This document shows, piece by piece, positions 8,694-17,698 of a DNA stretch of 39,664 bases. The position numbers were made by a program, and so were the translations under genes. The stretch is taken from assembly GCA_010912705.1 (NCBI GenBank), contig POWB01000009.1, positions 1-39,664 on the forward strand. Reading direction: 5' to 3'. The number at the start of each line of letters is the position of its first letter. Positions within the stretch are counted from its first letter, which is position 1. Under the pieces are notes generated by a model, which saw only the letters and a list, made by a program, of their open reading frames with translations, did not search any database and had not been told where the DNA came from. The stretch comes from Halochromatium sp. Lineage in GTDB: Bacteria > Pseudomonadota > Gammaproteobacteria > Chromatiales > Chromatiaceae.

Positions 8694-9892
8694 GATGCAG
8701 GCCGCGCCTCAAGAGGAGGCTGTTGCGATGCAGGCGGCGAGGCAAGCACCGGATGACGATAGGCTGCCGCGAACCGCTCTGAGACCTTGATCGAGGTCAA
8801 GCCGAATTGCTCAAGGCTGTAGCTGTGGCTGCTCTTGTAGCGCCGTGCCTGGCCATCCTCGTGCACGAGCACCTGCTCAAAGTCGGCTGAGAGTGGCAGC
8901 TCAAAGCGCTTGTAGACAGCCCTCAGGGTCTTGCCGAGACCACCGCGTAGGTCGTGCATGCCAAAGGCGATGTGCCGGCTCTCGGGAACTTGCTCGCGGA
9001 GCCGATCCAGATTCTCGTAGTAGAAGGCGAGCTGGTCGGTGAGGCGCTGGCGCACCGGCTCACTGTCGGCTGGCACGCCGAAGAAGGCGAGTCCAGAGCC
9101 AATCGAGCTGAGCTGAGACGGGACGGTCTCGAGGGGATCTCGCAAGCTGACGATAAAACGGGCCTCTGGAAACCGCTGTGCAAGACTCTGTGCCCAGGGT
9201 GCGAAGGCGGCGTTCTTCGACAGCAGACGTTTGCCGGGACCATGCACATAGAGATGACGCTTGAGGCAAGCTTCGTAGAAGCTGAGTAATCGCTCGCGCT
9301 CGCTTGTCTCGAGATCAGTATCGAAGCGGCCAACGCGCCAGATGTGCTCGAAGTTGGGAAAGGGTAGCGCCAGGATAAAGCAGGAGAGCACCGGCATCAG
9401 CGCGAAGTAATCCTCTTCCGGTGTCGTCAAGCCCATCGGGTGCACCTCATCGAGTCCAGCAAAGACATGCCGCTCGATCTTGCGCAGCAAGCGTGCAAAG
9501 GGAGCACCGATGGCGCGATCGGCTCGCGCCAGTGCAAGGAAGAACAGACGTTGCGTCACCGATGGGGCGAACAGACATTCCCAGGTGCGAAAGGTGGTGA
9601 ACTGTTCATCTTGAGCGAGCACCTGGTGGAGTCGCGTCGTGCCACTGCGTGGGACACCAAGCACGAAAACCGGCGCCTCGACCGAGACCCGACGCCAGCC
9701 GCGGAAGAACAGATCATCGAGGAGAAAGCCGAGCCAGTGAAGTCCCTGACCAAGCGCAAACACCGGTAGGAAGCCGAGCATGACCAAGATCCGCCGCAGC
9801 CGTAAGTTGGCCTGGCCATCGGGCGATGTGGTCAGACTCGAGCTAACGAGGCCGATGAATCGCTTGGTCGAGATCAGGAAGAGCTCAAGCAT
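8687..9892 (-). CDS. Membrane-associated sulfotransferase family protein
   Basis: The 401-residue protein has the sulfotransferase 5'-phosphosulfate loop VFVLGVPRSGTTRLHQ (residues 76-90) and the 3'-phosphate site VSLRDPLETVPS, together binding PAPS. A hydrophobic stretch before the loop (about residues 34-62) suggests membrane association. Its length and the region LSKNAAFAPWAQSLAQRFP are like the sulfotransferase_3 group that modifies lipids or glycans. It is the first gene of an overlapping operon with a GT4 glycosyltransferase and a DUF2334 deacetylase, which points to a sulfated sugar product. It starts 95 bases downstream of the rne stop on the same strand and may have its own promoter there. 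Acceptor unknown. Confidence 0.88.
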   Translation of the reverse strand: MLELFLISTKRFIGLVSSSLTTSPDGQANLRLRRILVMLGFLPVFALGQGLHWLGFLLDDLFFRGWRRVSVEAPVFVLGVPRSGTTRLHQVLAQDEQFTTFRTWECLFAPSVTQRLFFLALARADRAIGAPFARLLRKIERHVFAGLDEVHPMGLTTPEEDYFALMPVLSCFILALPFPNFEHIWRVGRFDTDLETSERERLLSFYEACLKRHLYVHGPGKRLLSKNAAFAPWAQSLAQRFPEARFIVSLRDPLETVPSQLSSIGSGLAFFGVPADSEPVRQRLTDQLAFYYENLDRLREQVPESRHIAFGMHDLRGGLGKTLRAVYKRFELPLSADFEQVLVHEDGQARRYKSSHSYSLEQFGLTSIKVSERFAAAYRHPVLASPPASQQPPLEARPASC

Positions 9893-9987
9893 GACAGGCG
9901 AAATCGGCCTCAGCGTTGGGTAGGGCGGGGCAGCCGCTCATCTTAACCTAACTGAGGCCCAAATCGAAACCAAGGCTAGCTGGCCAC

Positions 9988-12900
9988 TCAGGTTCCGGCC
10001 GGATCGGACTGTTGGCCTGTGGTGTCGCTCGAGAGTTTGGTCTCACTGCTCAGGGTATTGGCCGGTATGACGGACGGAGCCTTGGTCTCGGGCGCCGATT
10101 CGGCGGATGCTAGCTGGGTAACAGGTGCTGGCTGTGGGGCGGGCGATGGCTGTGCAGTTGAGGTGGGTTGCACGACCGTCGGGGGGCTTGGCGATGCTGA
10201 CGATGTTGGCTCTGATGTCGCTTTTGGTGCCATTGCGGAATCAGTGGGTGCCATTGCGGAATCAGTGGGTGCCATTGCGGAATCAGTGGATGAGTCGCGA
10301 TCGTCAGGGTTGGGGTCGTTGGGCTCCTGGTCCCTGCTGCGCCCTGCTTGACTGGCATTGGCCGCACTGCTGTTGGCTATTGGTGATGGTTCAGCAACGT
10401 CTGTGGTTGGCTTTGGCGTGGCGCTTGATGCTGAATCAACCGGCGCAGGAGACTCGCCGCCTGCGGCCGGTGTCAGATCTGTTTGTGCCTCACTCCCTTC
10501 TTGCGCCTCATTGCCCTCACTCCCGTTGCCAGTGCTTTCACTGCGGCGCCGGCCACGTCCTCCGCGTCGACGTCGACTAGACCGCGTTCGACTTGAAGGC
10601 TTGGCGTCGGCCTCGTCTGCTCCAGACGCTGAGCGTAGGCCATCGCCTATCTCCTCATCTCCCTGATCTAGCGCAGCCCTAGTCGCAGCATCCTCAGGCA
10701 TGGTTTGCTGTCTAGCGTCCGACTTGCGGTCTGCTTGCGCCTTGCTGTCATTAGGATCTGGGCTCGATGCGCTCGCGACCAACGCCTTTGATGCGGAGGT
10801 TGGTGCCGGGCCCGACTTTGCGCTGGCCGCGGACGACTGGGCTTCGGCCGTGGCTGCAGCATTGCTGCTCACCTCATCAGAGGAGCTGCTCGCAGGATCA
10901 GCGTTTTGCTGACTACGTCGACCGCGACCACCGCGCGAGCCGCGGCGCGAGCTGCTGCGACGCGATTGACCTGAACCGTCGCTGCCGCTACGACCTGTGC
11001 CATCGGCACCCGGCTGGCGTTGAGCCTCCTGAGGACGTGCAGTGGCATGATCGGTCTCGGTGCTCGAGCCGTTCTGATTCATTGCGGCCTCAGTCGCGCT
11101 AGCGCGATCATTGTTACCGCTGGTTGAGCGCCGCGGACGTCGTTCACCACGCTGACTGCGAGCACCTTGGCCACCGCGTCCAGGATCAGGCTTCGAGCCC
11201 TGATGCGTCGCCGAGCTTGATCGCTCATTGCGCGGGCCAGCACCGGTTCCTTGCTTTGGTCCAGCCCCTGCGGATTGATCAGCCAAGGACGCATCGACTG
11301 AGGGATCAACAGGCAGCGCAAAGAGCGTGCTCCAGATTCGCTTCAGCACGCTCTCGGTTCGCCGGCCTTGCTCGCTGGCGCTGTCGGCTGCCGTTGGCAG
11401 CGGTCGCTCGTCAGTGAGCGGGTTATCGCGTTGTGGCGCAGGCATCGATGGCGCGAGCGCCTTGACTGCTGGCTCTTCCGGCCGCGGGATCACATGTGGT
11501 CGGGCGAAGGCAGGATCAGCATGCTCTGGTTGTGCGGCCAGGTCGTAGCTCATCTCGTTATCGGCGAGGCGCTCGGCATCCTGCGCACGGATACGCTCGA
11601 TCTCGTAGTCGGGGGTGTCCATGTGCCGATTCGGAATCAGCACCACGTCGATCTGCTGGCGCTCTTCGATCTGCAAGATCTGGTGCCGCTTCTCGTTCAG
11701 CAGGAAGGTCGCAACCTCTACCGGCAGCTGTGCAATGATGCGCGCGGTGCGGTCTTTCATCGCCTCTTCTTCGACGATGCGCAGTACCGAGAGCGCTAGC
11801 GACTCGACACCGCGGATGGTGCCCTGTCCCTTACAGCGCGGGCAGACCAGCTGGCTCGATTCACCCAGCGACGGGCGCAAGCGCTGACGCGACATCTCCA
11901 GCAGTCCAAAGCGCGAGATGCGCGCGACCTGAACCCGGGCGCGATCGTGCTTGAGGGCATCACGCAGGCGGTTCTCGACCTCGCGCTGATTCTTCGCCGG
12001 CGTCATGTCGATGAAGTCGATCACAAACAGGCCGCCGAGGTCACGCAGGCGCAGCTGGCGGGCGATCTCGTCGGCCGCTTCGAGGTTGGTATTGAGCGCG
12101 GTCTCTTCGATATCCGCGCCCTTGGTGGCGCGCGCCGAGTTGATGTCGACCGAGGTCAGTGCCTCGCCCTGGTCGATAACGAGTGAGCCGCCGGAAGGTA
12201 GCCGCACCTCGCGCTGGAAGACCGATTCGATCTGACTCTCGATCTGATAGCGGGTGAACAGCGGTACCTCGTCCAGATACAGCCGTAGCTTCTTCATGTT
12301 TTGCGGCATGACCTGGCGCATGAAGGCCTCTGCCTTCTCGTAGACCTTGGCGTCGTCCACCACGATCTCGCCGATATCAGCGCGTAGATGATCACGCATC
12401 GAGCGGATGATGACGTCGCTTTCCTGATAGATCAGGAACGGCGCCTTGCGTTCTTCACCAGAGGTTTTGATCGCGTCCCAGAGCTGGAGCAGGTAGTTGA
12501 GATCCCACTGCAGCTCCTCGGCGTTCTTGCCGACGCCCGCGGTGCGCACGATCAGACCCATGTCCTCGGGCAGCTCGAGCTGGCTCAGCGCCTCGCGCAG
12601 CTCGGAGCGGTCGCTGCCTTCGATGCGGCGCGAGACGCCGCCGGCGCGCGGGTTGTTCGGCATCAGCACCAGATAGCGCCCGGCCAACGAGACGAAGGTG
12701 GTGAGCGCAGCGCCCTTGTTGCCGCGCTCCTCCTTGTCGATCTGTACCATCACTTGCTGACCTTCCCGGATCAGCTCCTTGATGTTGGCACGGGTCCCAG
12801 GTTTGGGCGCGTCTTGCCGGAAGTAGCCGCGCGCGATCTCTTTTAACGGTAAGAAACCGTGACGCTCAGAGCCATAATCGACAAAGGCTGCTTCGAGGCT

Positions 12901-13053
12901 CGGCTCGACGCGGGTGATAGTGCCCTTGTAGATGTTGGCCTTTTTCTGTTCGCGTCCGGCGCTCTCGATATCCAGGTTGTAGAGTTGTTGGCCGTCGACG
13001 ATGGCCACCCGCAACTCTTCAGGCTGAGTTGCGTTGATCAGCATTCTTTTCAT
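9988..13053 (-). CDS. rne: Ribonuclease E
   Basis: The start at 13053 gives [20 protein letters not shown], matching the conserved RNase E N terminus; the open frame upstream of it is not coding. Product 1021 residues. It has the S1 RNA-binding domain with 5' sensor (about residues 35-120), the DNase I-like catalytic domain with the Mg2+-binding aspartates in [13 protein letters not shown] and LFVIDFIDM, and the zinc-link CPRCKGQG that holds the tetramer together. Beyond about residue 510 the tail is disordered, with Arg-rich RNA-binding stretches ([30 protein letters not shown]) and Ser/Ala/Thr/Pro-rich linkers, which normally scaffold the degradosome. A 21-bp triplicated repeat codes for three TDSAMAP heptads near the end. 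RNase E starts mRNA decay and matures rRNA and tRNA at the inner membrane. It is divergent from rluC, as in E. coli. Confidence 0.98.
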   Translation of the reverse strand: MKRMLINATQPEELRVAIVDGQQLYNLDIESAGREQKKANIYKGTITRVEPSLEAAFVDYGSERHGFLPLKEIARGYFRQDAPKPGTRANIKELIREGQQVMVQIDKEERGNKGAALTTFVSLAGRYLVLMPNNPRAGGVSRRIEGSDRSELREALSQLELPEDMGLIVRTAGVGKNAEELQWDLNYLLQLWDAIKTSGEERKAPFLIYQESDVIIRSMRDHLRADIGEIVVDDAKVYEKAEAFMRQVMPQNMKKLRLYLDEVPLFTRYQIESQIESVFQREVRLPSGGSLVIDQGEALTSVDINSARATKGADIEETALNTNLEAADEIARQLRLRDLGGLFVIDFIDMTPAKNQREVENRLRDALKHDRARVQVARISRFGLLEMSRQRLRPSLGESSQLVCPRCKGQGTIRGVESLALSVLRIVEEEAMKDRTARIIAQLPVEVATFLLNEKRHQILQIEERQQIDVVLIPNRHMDTPDYEIERIRAQDAERLADNEMSYDLAAQPEHADPAFARPHVIPRPEEPAVKALAPSMPAPQRDNPLTDERPLPTAADSASEQGRRTESVLKRIWSTLFALPVDPSVDASLADQSAGAGPKQGTGAGPRNERSSSATHQGSKPDPGRGGQGARSQRGERRPRRSTSGNNDRASATEAAMNQNGSSTETDHATARPQEAQRQPGADGTGRSGSDGSGQSRRSSSRRGSRGGRGRRSQQNADPASSSSDEVSSNAAATAEAQSSAASAKSGPAPTSASKALVASASSPDPNDSKAQADRKSDARQQTMPEDAATRAALDQGDEEIGDGLRSASGADEADAKPSSRTRSSRRRRGGRGRRRSESTGNGSEGNEAQEGSEAQTDLTPAAGGESPAPVDSASSATPKPTTDVAEPSPIANSSAANASQAGRSRDQEPNDPNPDDRDSSTDSAMAPTDSAMAPTDSAMAPKATSEPTSSASPSPPTVVQPTSTAQPSPAPQPAPVTQLASAESAPETKAPSVIPANTLSSETKLSSDTTGQQSDPAGT
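10226..10288 (-). repeat. Three perfect 21-bp tandem repeats in the rne tail
   Basis: The unit GGTGCCATTGCGGAATCAGTG occurs three times in a row without a mismatch and codes on the minus strand for three copies of a seven-residue TDSAMAP unit. Being a multiple of three, gain or loss of copies would keep the frame, so the number probably varies between strains. Confidence 0.95.
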
Positions 13054-13632
13054 CGTTATCGAATTCTCTCGCCTTGGCGCGAGGCGCGGTCTACTGCCGA
13101 GCGACTCGGCAGTGGCGGCGCGCGCGAGCGGCTTCATGTGCCGCCGCGCCCAAGAGCCCGGGTTGGTCTGCCCGCGCGGCAGTCGCGCTGAGCGGTCCCC
13201 TTGTTAGACCCGCGGCATGCCCTGGGCACGCGCTTTCAATTGACTTTCGGTGCCTTGCGTGATGCGCCAAGGACCCTGTCGAGTCACCGGCACCATGCCG
13301 ATACTCGTCGAAAAACCGGTAGGGAGTTAAGAAATGGCGACAGGGCGTGACAATCGATGCCACAGATGGGTTGGCGATGCGCCATACTGTTAGTCGGTCG
13401 CACGGCCTTGCATCGGGTCTTGCCCTCAACCATCGGGCGCGTCGCTCGGCCTGTGTCGTTGTGTTGACTGCCGAGGTGATGACCCATCGAGCTCGCGCGG
13501 ACGTTCGCGATTCGCTCGCGCCCGGCGTTACCCCTGTCCTGTGCTGCTCCTCCCCGTTGCGGATGGTACGCGCACGCACCTTCCCATACAGCACAAGTTC
13601 TGAATGCTAGCAAGCTTTCTCGGTACCGGCAA
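13054..13632. promoter_or_regulatory. Divergent rne/rluC intergenic region with probable long rne leader
   Basis: These 579 bases separate two divergent core genes and contain no convincing gene; the open frames present have no recognisable protein. In E. coli the rne mRNA has a leader of over 300 bases through which RNase E controls its own synthesis. A spacer of this size in the same arrangement fits a comparable leader. I could not identify the stem-loops or promoters with confidence. Confidence 0.35.
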
Positions 13633-14736
13633 TTGAGCCATAAGTCATCATCCAAGCAGCCTAAGCGCGTTCGCTCCAAGCGCGACCCGAGAGCAGCCCA
13701 TCAGCCACGCCCAGACAAAGGGAAACCAGGAGCTGGTCGGCCTGCCGGACAGTTCAAGGCAGCACCCGCTCAAACCGAGCAAGTCCAGCAGCGACCGAGC
13801 GTCGAATGGGTCCAAGTCAGTGCTGATGCGGCGGGTCAGCGGATCGACAATTTTCTCCTGACGCTTCTAAAGGGCGTGCCGCGTAGCCTCGTCTATCGGC
13901 TGTTGCGCTCTGGTGAGGTCAGAGTCAATAAGGGCCGCGTGCGCCCCTCACAGCGGCTTGAGGCGGGCGATCAGGTGCGGCTGCCACCCTTGCGCCGACC
14001 GGCACAGGGTGAGTCTGTGGCGCCCTCGGCGCAACTGCGCGAGCGTTTGGATGAGGCGGTGCTCTACGAGGATGATCGCCTGTTGGTGCTGAACAAGCCG
14101 GCTGGTCTCGCCGTGCACGGCGGTAGTGGGATCAACCAGGGCCTGATCGAAACCCTGCGTGCGATACGCCCCGGAGCCGAGCTCGAGCTGGTGCATCGGC
14201 TCGATCGCGACACCTCGGGCTGTCTGCTGATCAGCAAGCGCCGCAGTGCGCTGCGTCGCCTGCATGCGCAACTGCGCGATGGCATGGTCGATAAGCGCTA
14301 CCTTGCGTTGCTCTGTGGGCGACTATCGCAGCCCGAGATCGAGGTTGCAGTGGCGCTGAGCACCAATCGGGTGCGGGGTGGTGAGCGAGTGGTGCGCGTC
14401 GATCCAGCGGCAGGTAAGCCGTCTCGCACCTGGTTCCGCCGGCGCCAAGGCTATGGTCCGTTCACCTTGGTCGAGGCCGAGCTGGACACCGGCCGCACTC
14501 ATCAGATCCGAGTCCATGCAGCGCACCTTGGGGCTGCTGTCGCTGGCGACCCCAAGTATGGTGATCCGGCGGATAATGAGCACCTGAGAGCGTTCGGATT
14601 AAAACGCTTGTTTTTACATGCCGCGGCCCTGAGCTTTCGTCCCCAGGAAGACGGCCCTATCCTAAGAGTTACGGCGCCACTCCCTGAGAGCCTAGAAGCG
14701 GTCTTGAGAAGACTGGAGGAGGAGCCTTGGAACTAA
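13633..14736 (+). CDS. rluC: 23S rRNA pseudouridine synthase RluC
   Basis: The 367-residue protein has an S4 RNA-binding domain (about 67-115, RIDNFLLTLLKGVPRSLVYR) and a RluA-type catalytic domain with the signature HRLDRDTSG (catalytic Asp191) and the later HQIRVHAAHLG and GDPKYG blocks. RluC converts three uridines of 23S rRNA (955, 2504 and 2580 in E. coli) to pseudouridine. The call over other RluA paralogues rests on the S4 domain and on divergent pairing with rne. No ATG or GTG exists before the S4 domain, so the TTG at 13633 is taken as the start, giving a basic N-terminal extension of about 55 residues longer than usual. The stop overlaps the next gene. Confidence 0.93.
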   Translation: MSHKSSSKQPKRVRSKRDPRAAHQPRPDKGKPGAGRPAGQFKAAPAQTEQVQQRPSVEWVQVSADAAGQRIDNFLLTLLKGVPRSLVYRLLRSGEVRVNKGRVRPSQRLEAGDQVRLPPLRRPAQGESVAPSAQLRERLDEAVLYEDDRLLVLNKPAGLAVHGGSGINQGLIETLRAIRPGAELELVHRLDRDTSGCLLISKRRSALRRLHAQLRDGMVDKRYLALLCGRLSQPEIEVAVALSTNRVRGGERVVRVDPAAGKPSRTWFRRRQGYGPFTLVEAELDTGRTHQIRVHAAHLGAAVAGDPKYGDPADNEHLRAFGLKRLFLHAAALSFRPQEDGPILRVTAPLPESLEAVLRRLEEEPWN

Positions 14737-15428
14737 CCGATGCAACCCATGATGCTGCTCAGAGCAAAGCGCCTGAGCTGCAAGCCGTCGAGCTTGTTGT
14801 GTTTGATTGGGACGGCACCCTGATGGATTCGGAGGGTCGCATCGTTGCCAGCATGCAGGCGGCCTTCACCGAGGTCGGGCTTGCGCCGCCGCCAGCAGCC
14901 GCTGTGCGCGGGGTCATTGGCCTGGGTCTCGAAGAGGCCATCTTGCGTCTGCCGGGGATCAGTGGTGACGCTGCGCTAGCGGAGATCATTGCGCGTTACC
15001 GACAGCATTATCTGGTGGCTAATGCAACTCCGACGCCGCTCTTTGAGGGCGCAGAGGCGCTGATCGAAGCCTTACATCGGCGTGGGCTGTTATTAGCGGT
15101 GGCGACCGGCAAGAGCAAACGCGGCCTGGATCAAGCCCTGGACCAGACCGGGCTGCGGCCTTGGTTTCATGCCACTCGTTGTGCCGAGGAGACCGCCTCG
15201 AAGCCGCATCCCAGCATGCTGCATGAGCTGATGGACGAGCTAGGCGTCAGGGCCGCCAATACCCTGATGATCGGCGATACCGATTACGATCTGCTCATGG
15301 CGCAAAACGCGGGAGTTCGCGCCCTGGCCGTCGGCTATGGCACCCAGTCAGTCGCGCGACTGCTTGAGCACAAGCCCTTGGCCTGCGCGCCATCACTCGC
15401 GGTGCTCTCGGACTGGCTGCTGCGCTGA
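14727..15428 (+). CDS. HAD-family phosphatase (Gph-like, class IA)
   Basis: The protein of 233 residues has motif I VFDWDGTLMDSE (Asp27 and Asp29), motif II in AVATGKSKRGLD, the Lys in SKPHPSML and motif IV MIGDTDYDLLMA. The helical cap after motif I marks class IA, the group of phosphoglycolate phosphatases and other small-metabolite phosphatases. The start is a TTG at 14727, overlapping the rluC stop by 10 bases; a very strong Shine-Dalgarno (GGAGGAGGAG, 14715-14724) precedes it and supports this choice. The rluC - HAD - sppA order is conserved in gammaproteobacteria such as Pseudomonas. The exact substrate is not established. Confidence 0.9.
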   Translation: MELTDATHDAAQSKAPELQAVELVVFDWDGTLMDSEGRIVASMQAAFTEVGLAPPPAAAVRGVIGLGLEEAILRLPGISGDAALAEIIARYRQHYLVANATPTPLFEGAEALIEALHRRGLLLAVATGKSKRGLDQALDQTGLRPWFHATRCAEETASKPHPSMLHELMDELGVRAANTLMIGDTDYDLLMAQNAGVRALAVGYGTQSVARLLEHKPLACAPSLAVLSDWLLR

Positions 15429-15502
15429 GCGGTGCTGCACTGTGTCTCAGCCCTGCAAGCTGCCGATCAACCTAACCTTTTCGATTGCTTGGATCTAAAG
15501 AC

Positions 15503-16513
15503 ATGAAGCTACCCTCCTGGATCGGTCGCTGGAAAGGCGATGAGGTCGCGGCACGCGCGCAGATGCCGGCCACCGATGACCCCGAATGGGAGCGCGCCTT
15601 GATCAACCGTATGGCGGCCGAATTTCTGCGCCAACAACAACGTGCTCGGCGTTGGGGGCTCGTGCTCAAATTCGGCATCCTCGCCTATCTCCTCTTGCTC
15701 TCGATCGCGCTCATCATGGATGGCATCGGTGACTCGATGGGATCCTCTGGCGAGCACACAGCGCTGGTCAAGGTCGAGGGTTTGATCGCGGACAAGACGA
15801 GCGCGAGTGCGGACCGCATCGTTGAAGGACTACGCGATGCCTTTGAGGCCGATAACGCCAAGGCGGTGATCCTGCGCATCAACAGCCCTGGCGGCAGCCC
15901 GGTGCAGTCAGGCTATGTGTTCGACGAGATCCAACGCCTGCGTGAGAAGTACCCCGACAAACCAGTCTACGCGGTCGCCGCTGATGTCTGTGCCTCAGGC
16001 GCCTACTACATCGCAAGCGCTGCCGATGAGATCTATGTTGACCGCGCGACGCTGATCGGCTCGATCGGTGTTCGGTTGGACAGTTTTGGCTTCCAAGGCG
16101 TACTCGACGAGTTCGGTATCCAGCGCCGCCTGCTCACCGCCGGTGAGCACAAGGGTATCTTGGACCCGTTTTCAAACTTTGATGACTGGGATCGCAAGTT
16201 CATTCAAGGACTGCTAGATAATCTGCACGCACAATTTATCACTGCGGTGAAAGAGGGGCGCGGCGATCGTCTCAAGGGCGGTGAGGAGCTATTCAGTGGC
16301 CTATTCTGGACCGGCGAAGAGAGTGTCGGCTTGGGTCTTAGCGACGGTCTCGGTAGCCCTTCTTCTGTTGCTCGGGAGATCGTCGGGGTTGAGACGTTGG
16401 TCGACTACAGTCAGGAGCGCGATATTTGGGAGCGCGTTGCCGAGCGGGTCGGGACCAGCTTTGCATCCGCGCTTGCCGCGATCAGCGGCGCTGGAGCGCC
16501 AAGCCTGCGCTAG
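15503..16513 (+). CDS. sppA: S49 family signal peptide peptidase (SppA-type)
   Basis: I take the ATG at 15503 (MKLPSWIGRW, 336 residues) rather than the TTG six codons earlier. The protein has a cytoplasmic N terminus, one membrane helix (about residues 52-72), and a periplasmic S49 domain. The nucleophile is Ser165 in ADVCASGAYYIASAADEI and the general base is Lys217 in TAGEHKGILDPF. A Gly-rich oxyanion region is at RINSPGGSPVQSG. At about half the length of E. coli SppA this is the short, single-domain form that assembles into oligomers and degrades leftover signal peptides in the membrane. Its stop overlaps that of the convergent maf gene inside a 14-bp palindrome. Confidence 0.93.
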   Translation: MKLPSWIGRWKGDEVAARAQMPATDDPEWERALINRMAAEFLRQQQRARRWGLVLKFGILAYLLLLSIALIMDGIGDSMGSSGEHTALVKVEGLIADKTSASADRIVEGLRDAFEADNAKAVILRINSPGGSPVQSGYVFDEIQRLREKYPDKPVYAVAADVCASGAYYIASAADEIYVDRATLIGSIGVRLDSFGFQGVLDEFGIQRRLLTAGEHKGILDPFSNFDDWDRKFIQGLLDNLHAQFITAVKEGRGDRLKGGEELFSGLFWTGEESVGLGLSDGLGSPSSVAREIVGVETLVDYSQERDIWERVAERVGTSFASALAAISGAGAPSLR

Positions 16514-16518
16514 CGCAG
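16505..16518. repeat. 14-bp perfect palindrome holding both convergent stop codons
   Basis: CTGCGCTAGCGCAG reads the same on both strands. Its central CTAG supplies the TAG of sppA on the plus strand (16511-16513) and the TAG of maf on the minus strand (16512-16510), so both proteins end in Leu-Arg. The hairpin could form in either transcript but has no T-tract. Confidence 0.9.
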
Positions 16519-17196
16519 CGGATCAACACCAGCGTTGCGCATCAGCGCGCAGAGTCGAATCAAGGGGAGTCCGATGAGTCCGGTTGGGTCGGCCCCCTCC
16601 AAGCGCTCGAAGAGCGCAATGCCAAGCCCCTCTGACTTGAAGCTGCCGGCGCAGCCAAAGGGCTGCTCGCGATCAACATAGGCGGCGATCTCAGCTTCAG
16701 AGAGGACCCGGAACTGCACCTGATAGGGCTCGCAACAGACCTGCAGCCAATCATTTCGCGCGTCGTACAGACAGAGCCCGGTCTCGAAGATCACGCGGCG
16801 CCCGGAGGCCTGGCGTAGCTGCTCGAGCGCTTTCTCCCGGCCACCAGGCTTACCAAGCAGCTGATCATCGAGGCAGGCGACCTGATCTGAGCCGATGATC
16901 AGTGCGTCCGGAAACGCTGCGGCGACTGCACGTGCCTTCGCCTCGGCCAGCCGTTGCACCAACGCTTGCGGCGGCTCATCGTCAAGACGAGTCTCGTCGC
17001 AATCCGGTGCTGCGGCCTCGAAGGCGAGGCCGAGTCGGCCGAGCAGCTCGCGGCGGAAAGGCGAGGTCGAGGCCAGCACTAGTTGACGCTGAGACCGGAC
17101 TTGGCGCGCGTCAGTTGAGGGTGCGGCCGAGGTCGGGCTTGAGGCTGGGATCTTGACGGGAGGAAGGGGCGCGCTGGGCTTAGACATGGTGCTCAT
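16510..17196 (-). CDS. yceF: Maf/YceF-type nucleoside triphosphate pyrophosphatase
   Basis: The 228-residue product shows the Maf motifs: LASTSPFRRELLGRLGL (residues 41-57), DETR, IIGSDQVACLDD, LGKPGG and GSFKSEGLG, followed by DPTGLIGLPLIRL. The SDQVA form is typical of the YceF subgroup, which hydrolyses m7GTP and related modified nucleotides. The first 35 residues are a Pro/Ser-rich extension with no family match. The start overlaps the stop of the upstream YcgN-family gene by 4 bases (ATGA), so the two form an operon. In many gammaproteobacteria this gene follows sppA on the same strand; here it is inverted. Confidence 0.93.
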   Translation of the reverse strand: MSTMSKPSAPLPPVKIPASSPTSAAPSTDARQVRSQRQLVLASTSPFRRELLGRLGLAFEAAAPDCDETRLDDEPPQALVQRLAEAKARAVAAAFPDALIIGSDQVACLDDQLLGKPGGREKALEQLRQASGRRVIFETGLCLYDARNDWLQVCCEPYQVQFRVLSEAEIAAYVDREQPFGCAGSFKSEGLGIALFERLEGADPTGLIGLPLIRLCALMRNAGVDPLR

Positions 17197-17672
17197 CGAA
17201 TCCAGGTAATCAATCGCATCAATGGATCACCGGCAGTGGTCTCAGATTCCACCCGGCCGCGCACGCTCTGACCGAGACGATGGACCGCGTCAGGATCACC
17301 ACAGATGAGCGGGTGCCAGTCCGGCAGTGGCTTGCCCTCGGCGACGAGCCGATAGGCGCAGGTTTCGGGAAGCCAGTAGGGCTCGGCTAGGGTGTCTGGC
17401 GTCAAGGTGACGCAGTCGGGCACGCGCTCGGAGCGACGCGGATAATCTGTGCACTGACAACCGTCCTGATCCAATAGATGGCAGGCGACATCGGTGTAAT
17501 GGATGGCGCCACTGTCCTCGTCCTCATACTTGGTCACGCAGCACTTGGCGCAGCCGTCGCAGAGTGCTTCCCACTGTGCGGCAGAGAGCTGATCGAGTGG
17601 GATACGCTCCCAGAAGGCGTCGATTGCGGCAGAAGGCTTGGCCATTGCTTGGGTCTGGTTGATACTGGACAT
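17193..17672 (-). CDS. YcgN-family cysteine cluster protein (UPF0260)
   Basis: The protein of 159 residues contains the Cys cluster CDGCAKCC (Cys38, 41, 44, 45) and further cysteines at 64, 72, 74 and 87 in VACHLLDQDGCQCTDYPRR. This pattern is typical of the UPF0260/YcgN group, thought to bind a metal or Fe-S cluster; the cellular role is unknown. The conserved core starts near residue 18 (DAFWERIPLDQL). Two start codons are possible (17672 and 17645); I keep the first. It is divergent from ogt with only 26 bases between start codons and is co-transcribed with maf. Confidence 0.88.
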   Translation of the reverse strand: MSSINQTQAMAKPSAAIDAFWERIPLDQLSAAQWEALCDGCAKCCVTKYEDEDSGAIHYTDVACHLLDQDGCQCTDYPRRSERVPDCVTLTPDTLAEPYWLPETCAYRLVAEGKPLPDWHPLICGDPDAVHRLGQSVRGRVESETTAGDPLMRLITWIR

Positions 17673-17698
17673 TTCCTTAGCTTAGCCGGTTCGACTCG

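Noticed and set aside
9988..10500. Short regular repeats near 10226 as a CRISPR array
   Set aside because: The three copies are directly adjacent with no spacers and lie in a coding frame of rne.
10019..10912. Plus-strand open frames opposite the rne tail
   Set aside because: Shadow frames of low-complexity GC-rich coding sequence; RNase E is certain on the minus strand.
13091..13679. Minus-strand open frames upstream of rne
   Set aside because: They lie in the rne/rluC spacer and overlap each other and the rluC start. No protein family is recognisable.
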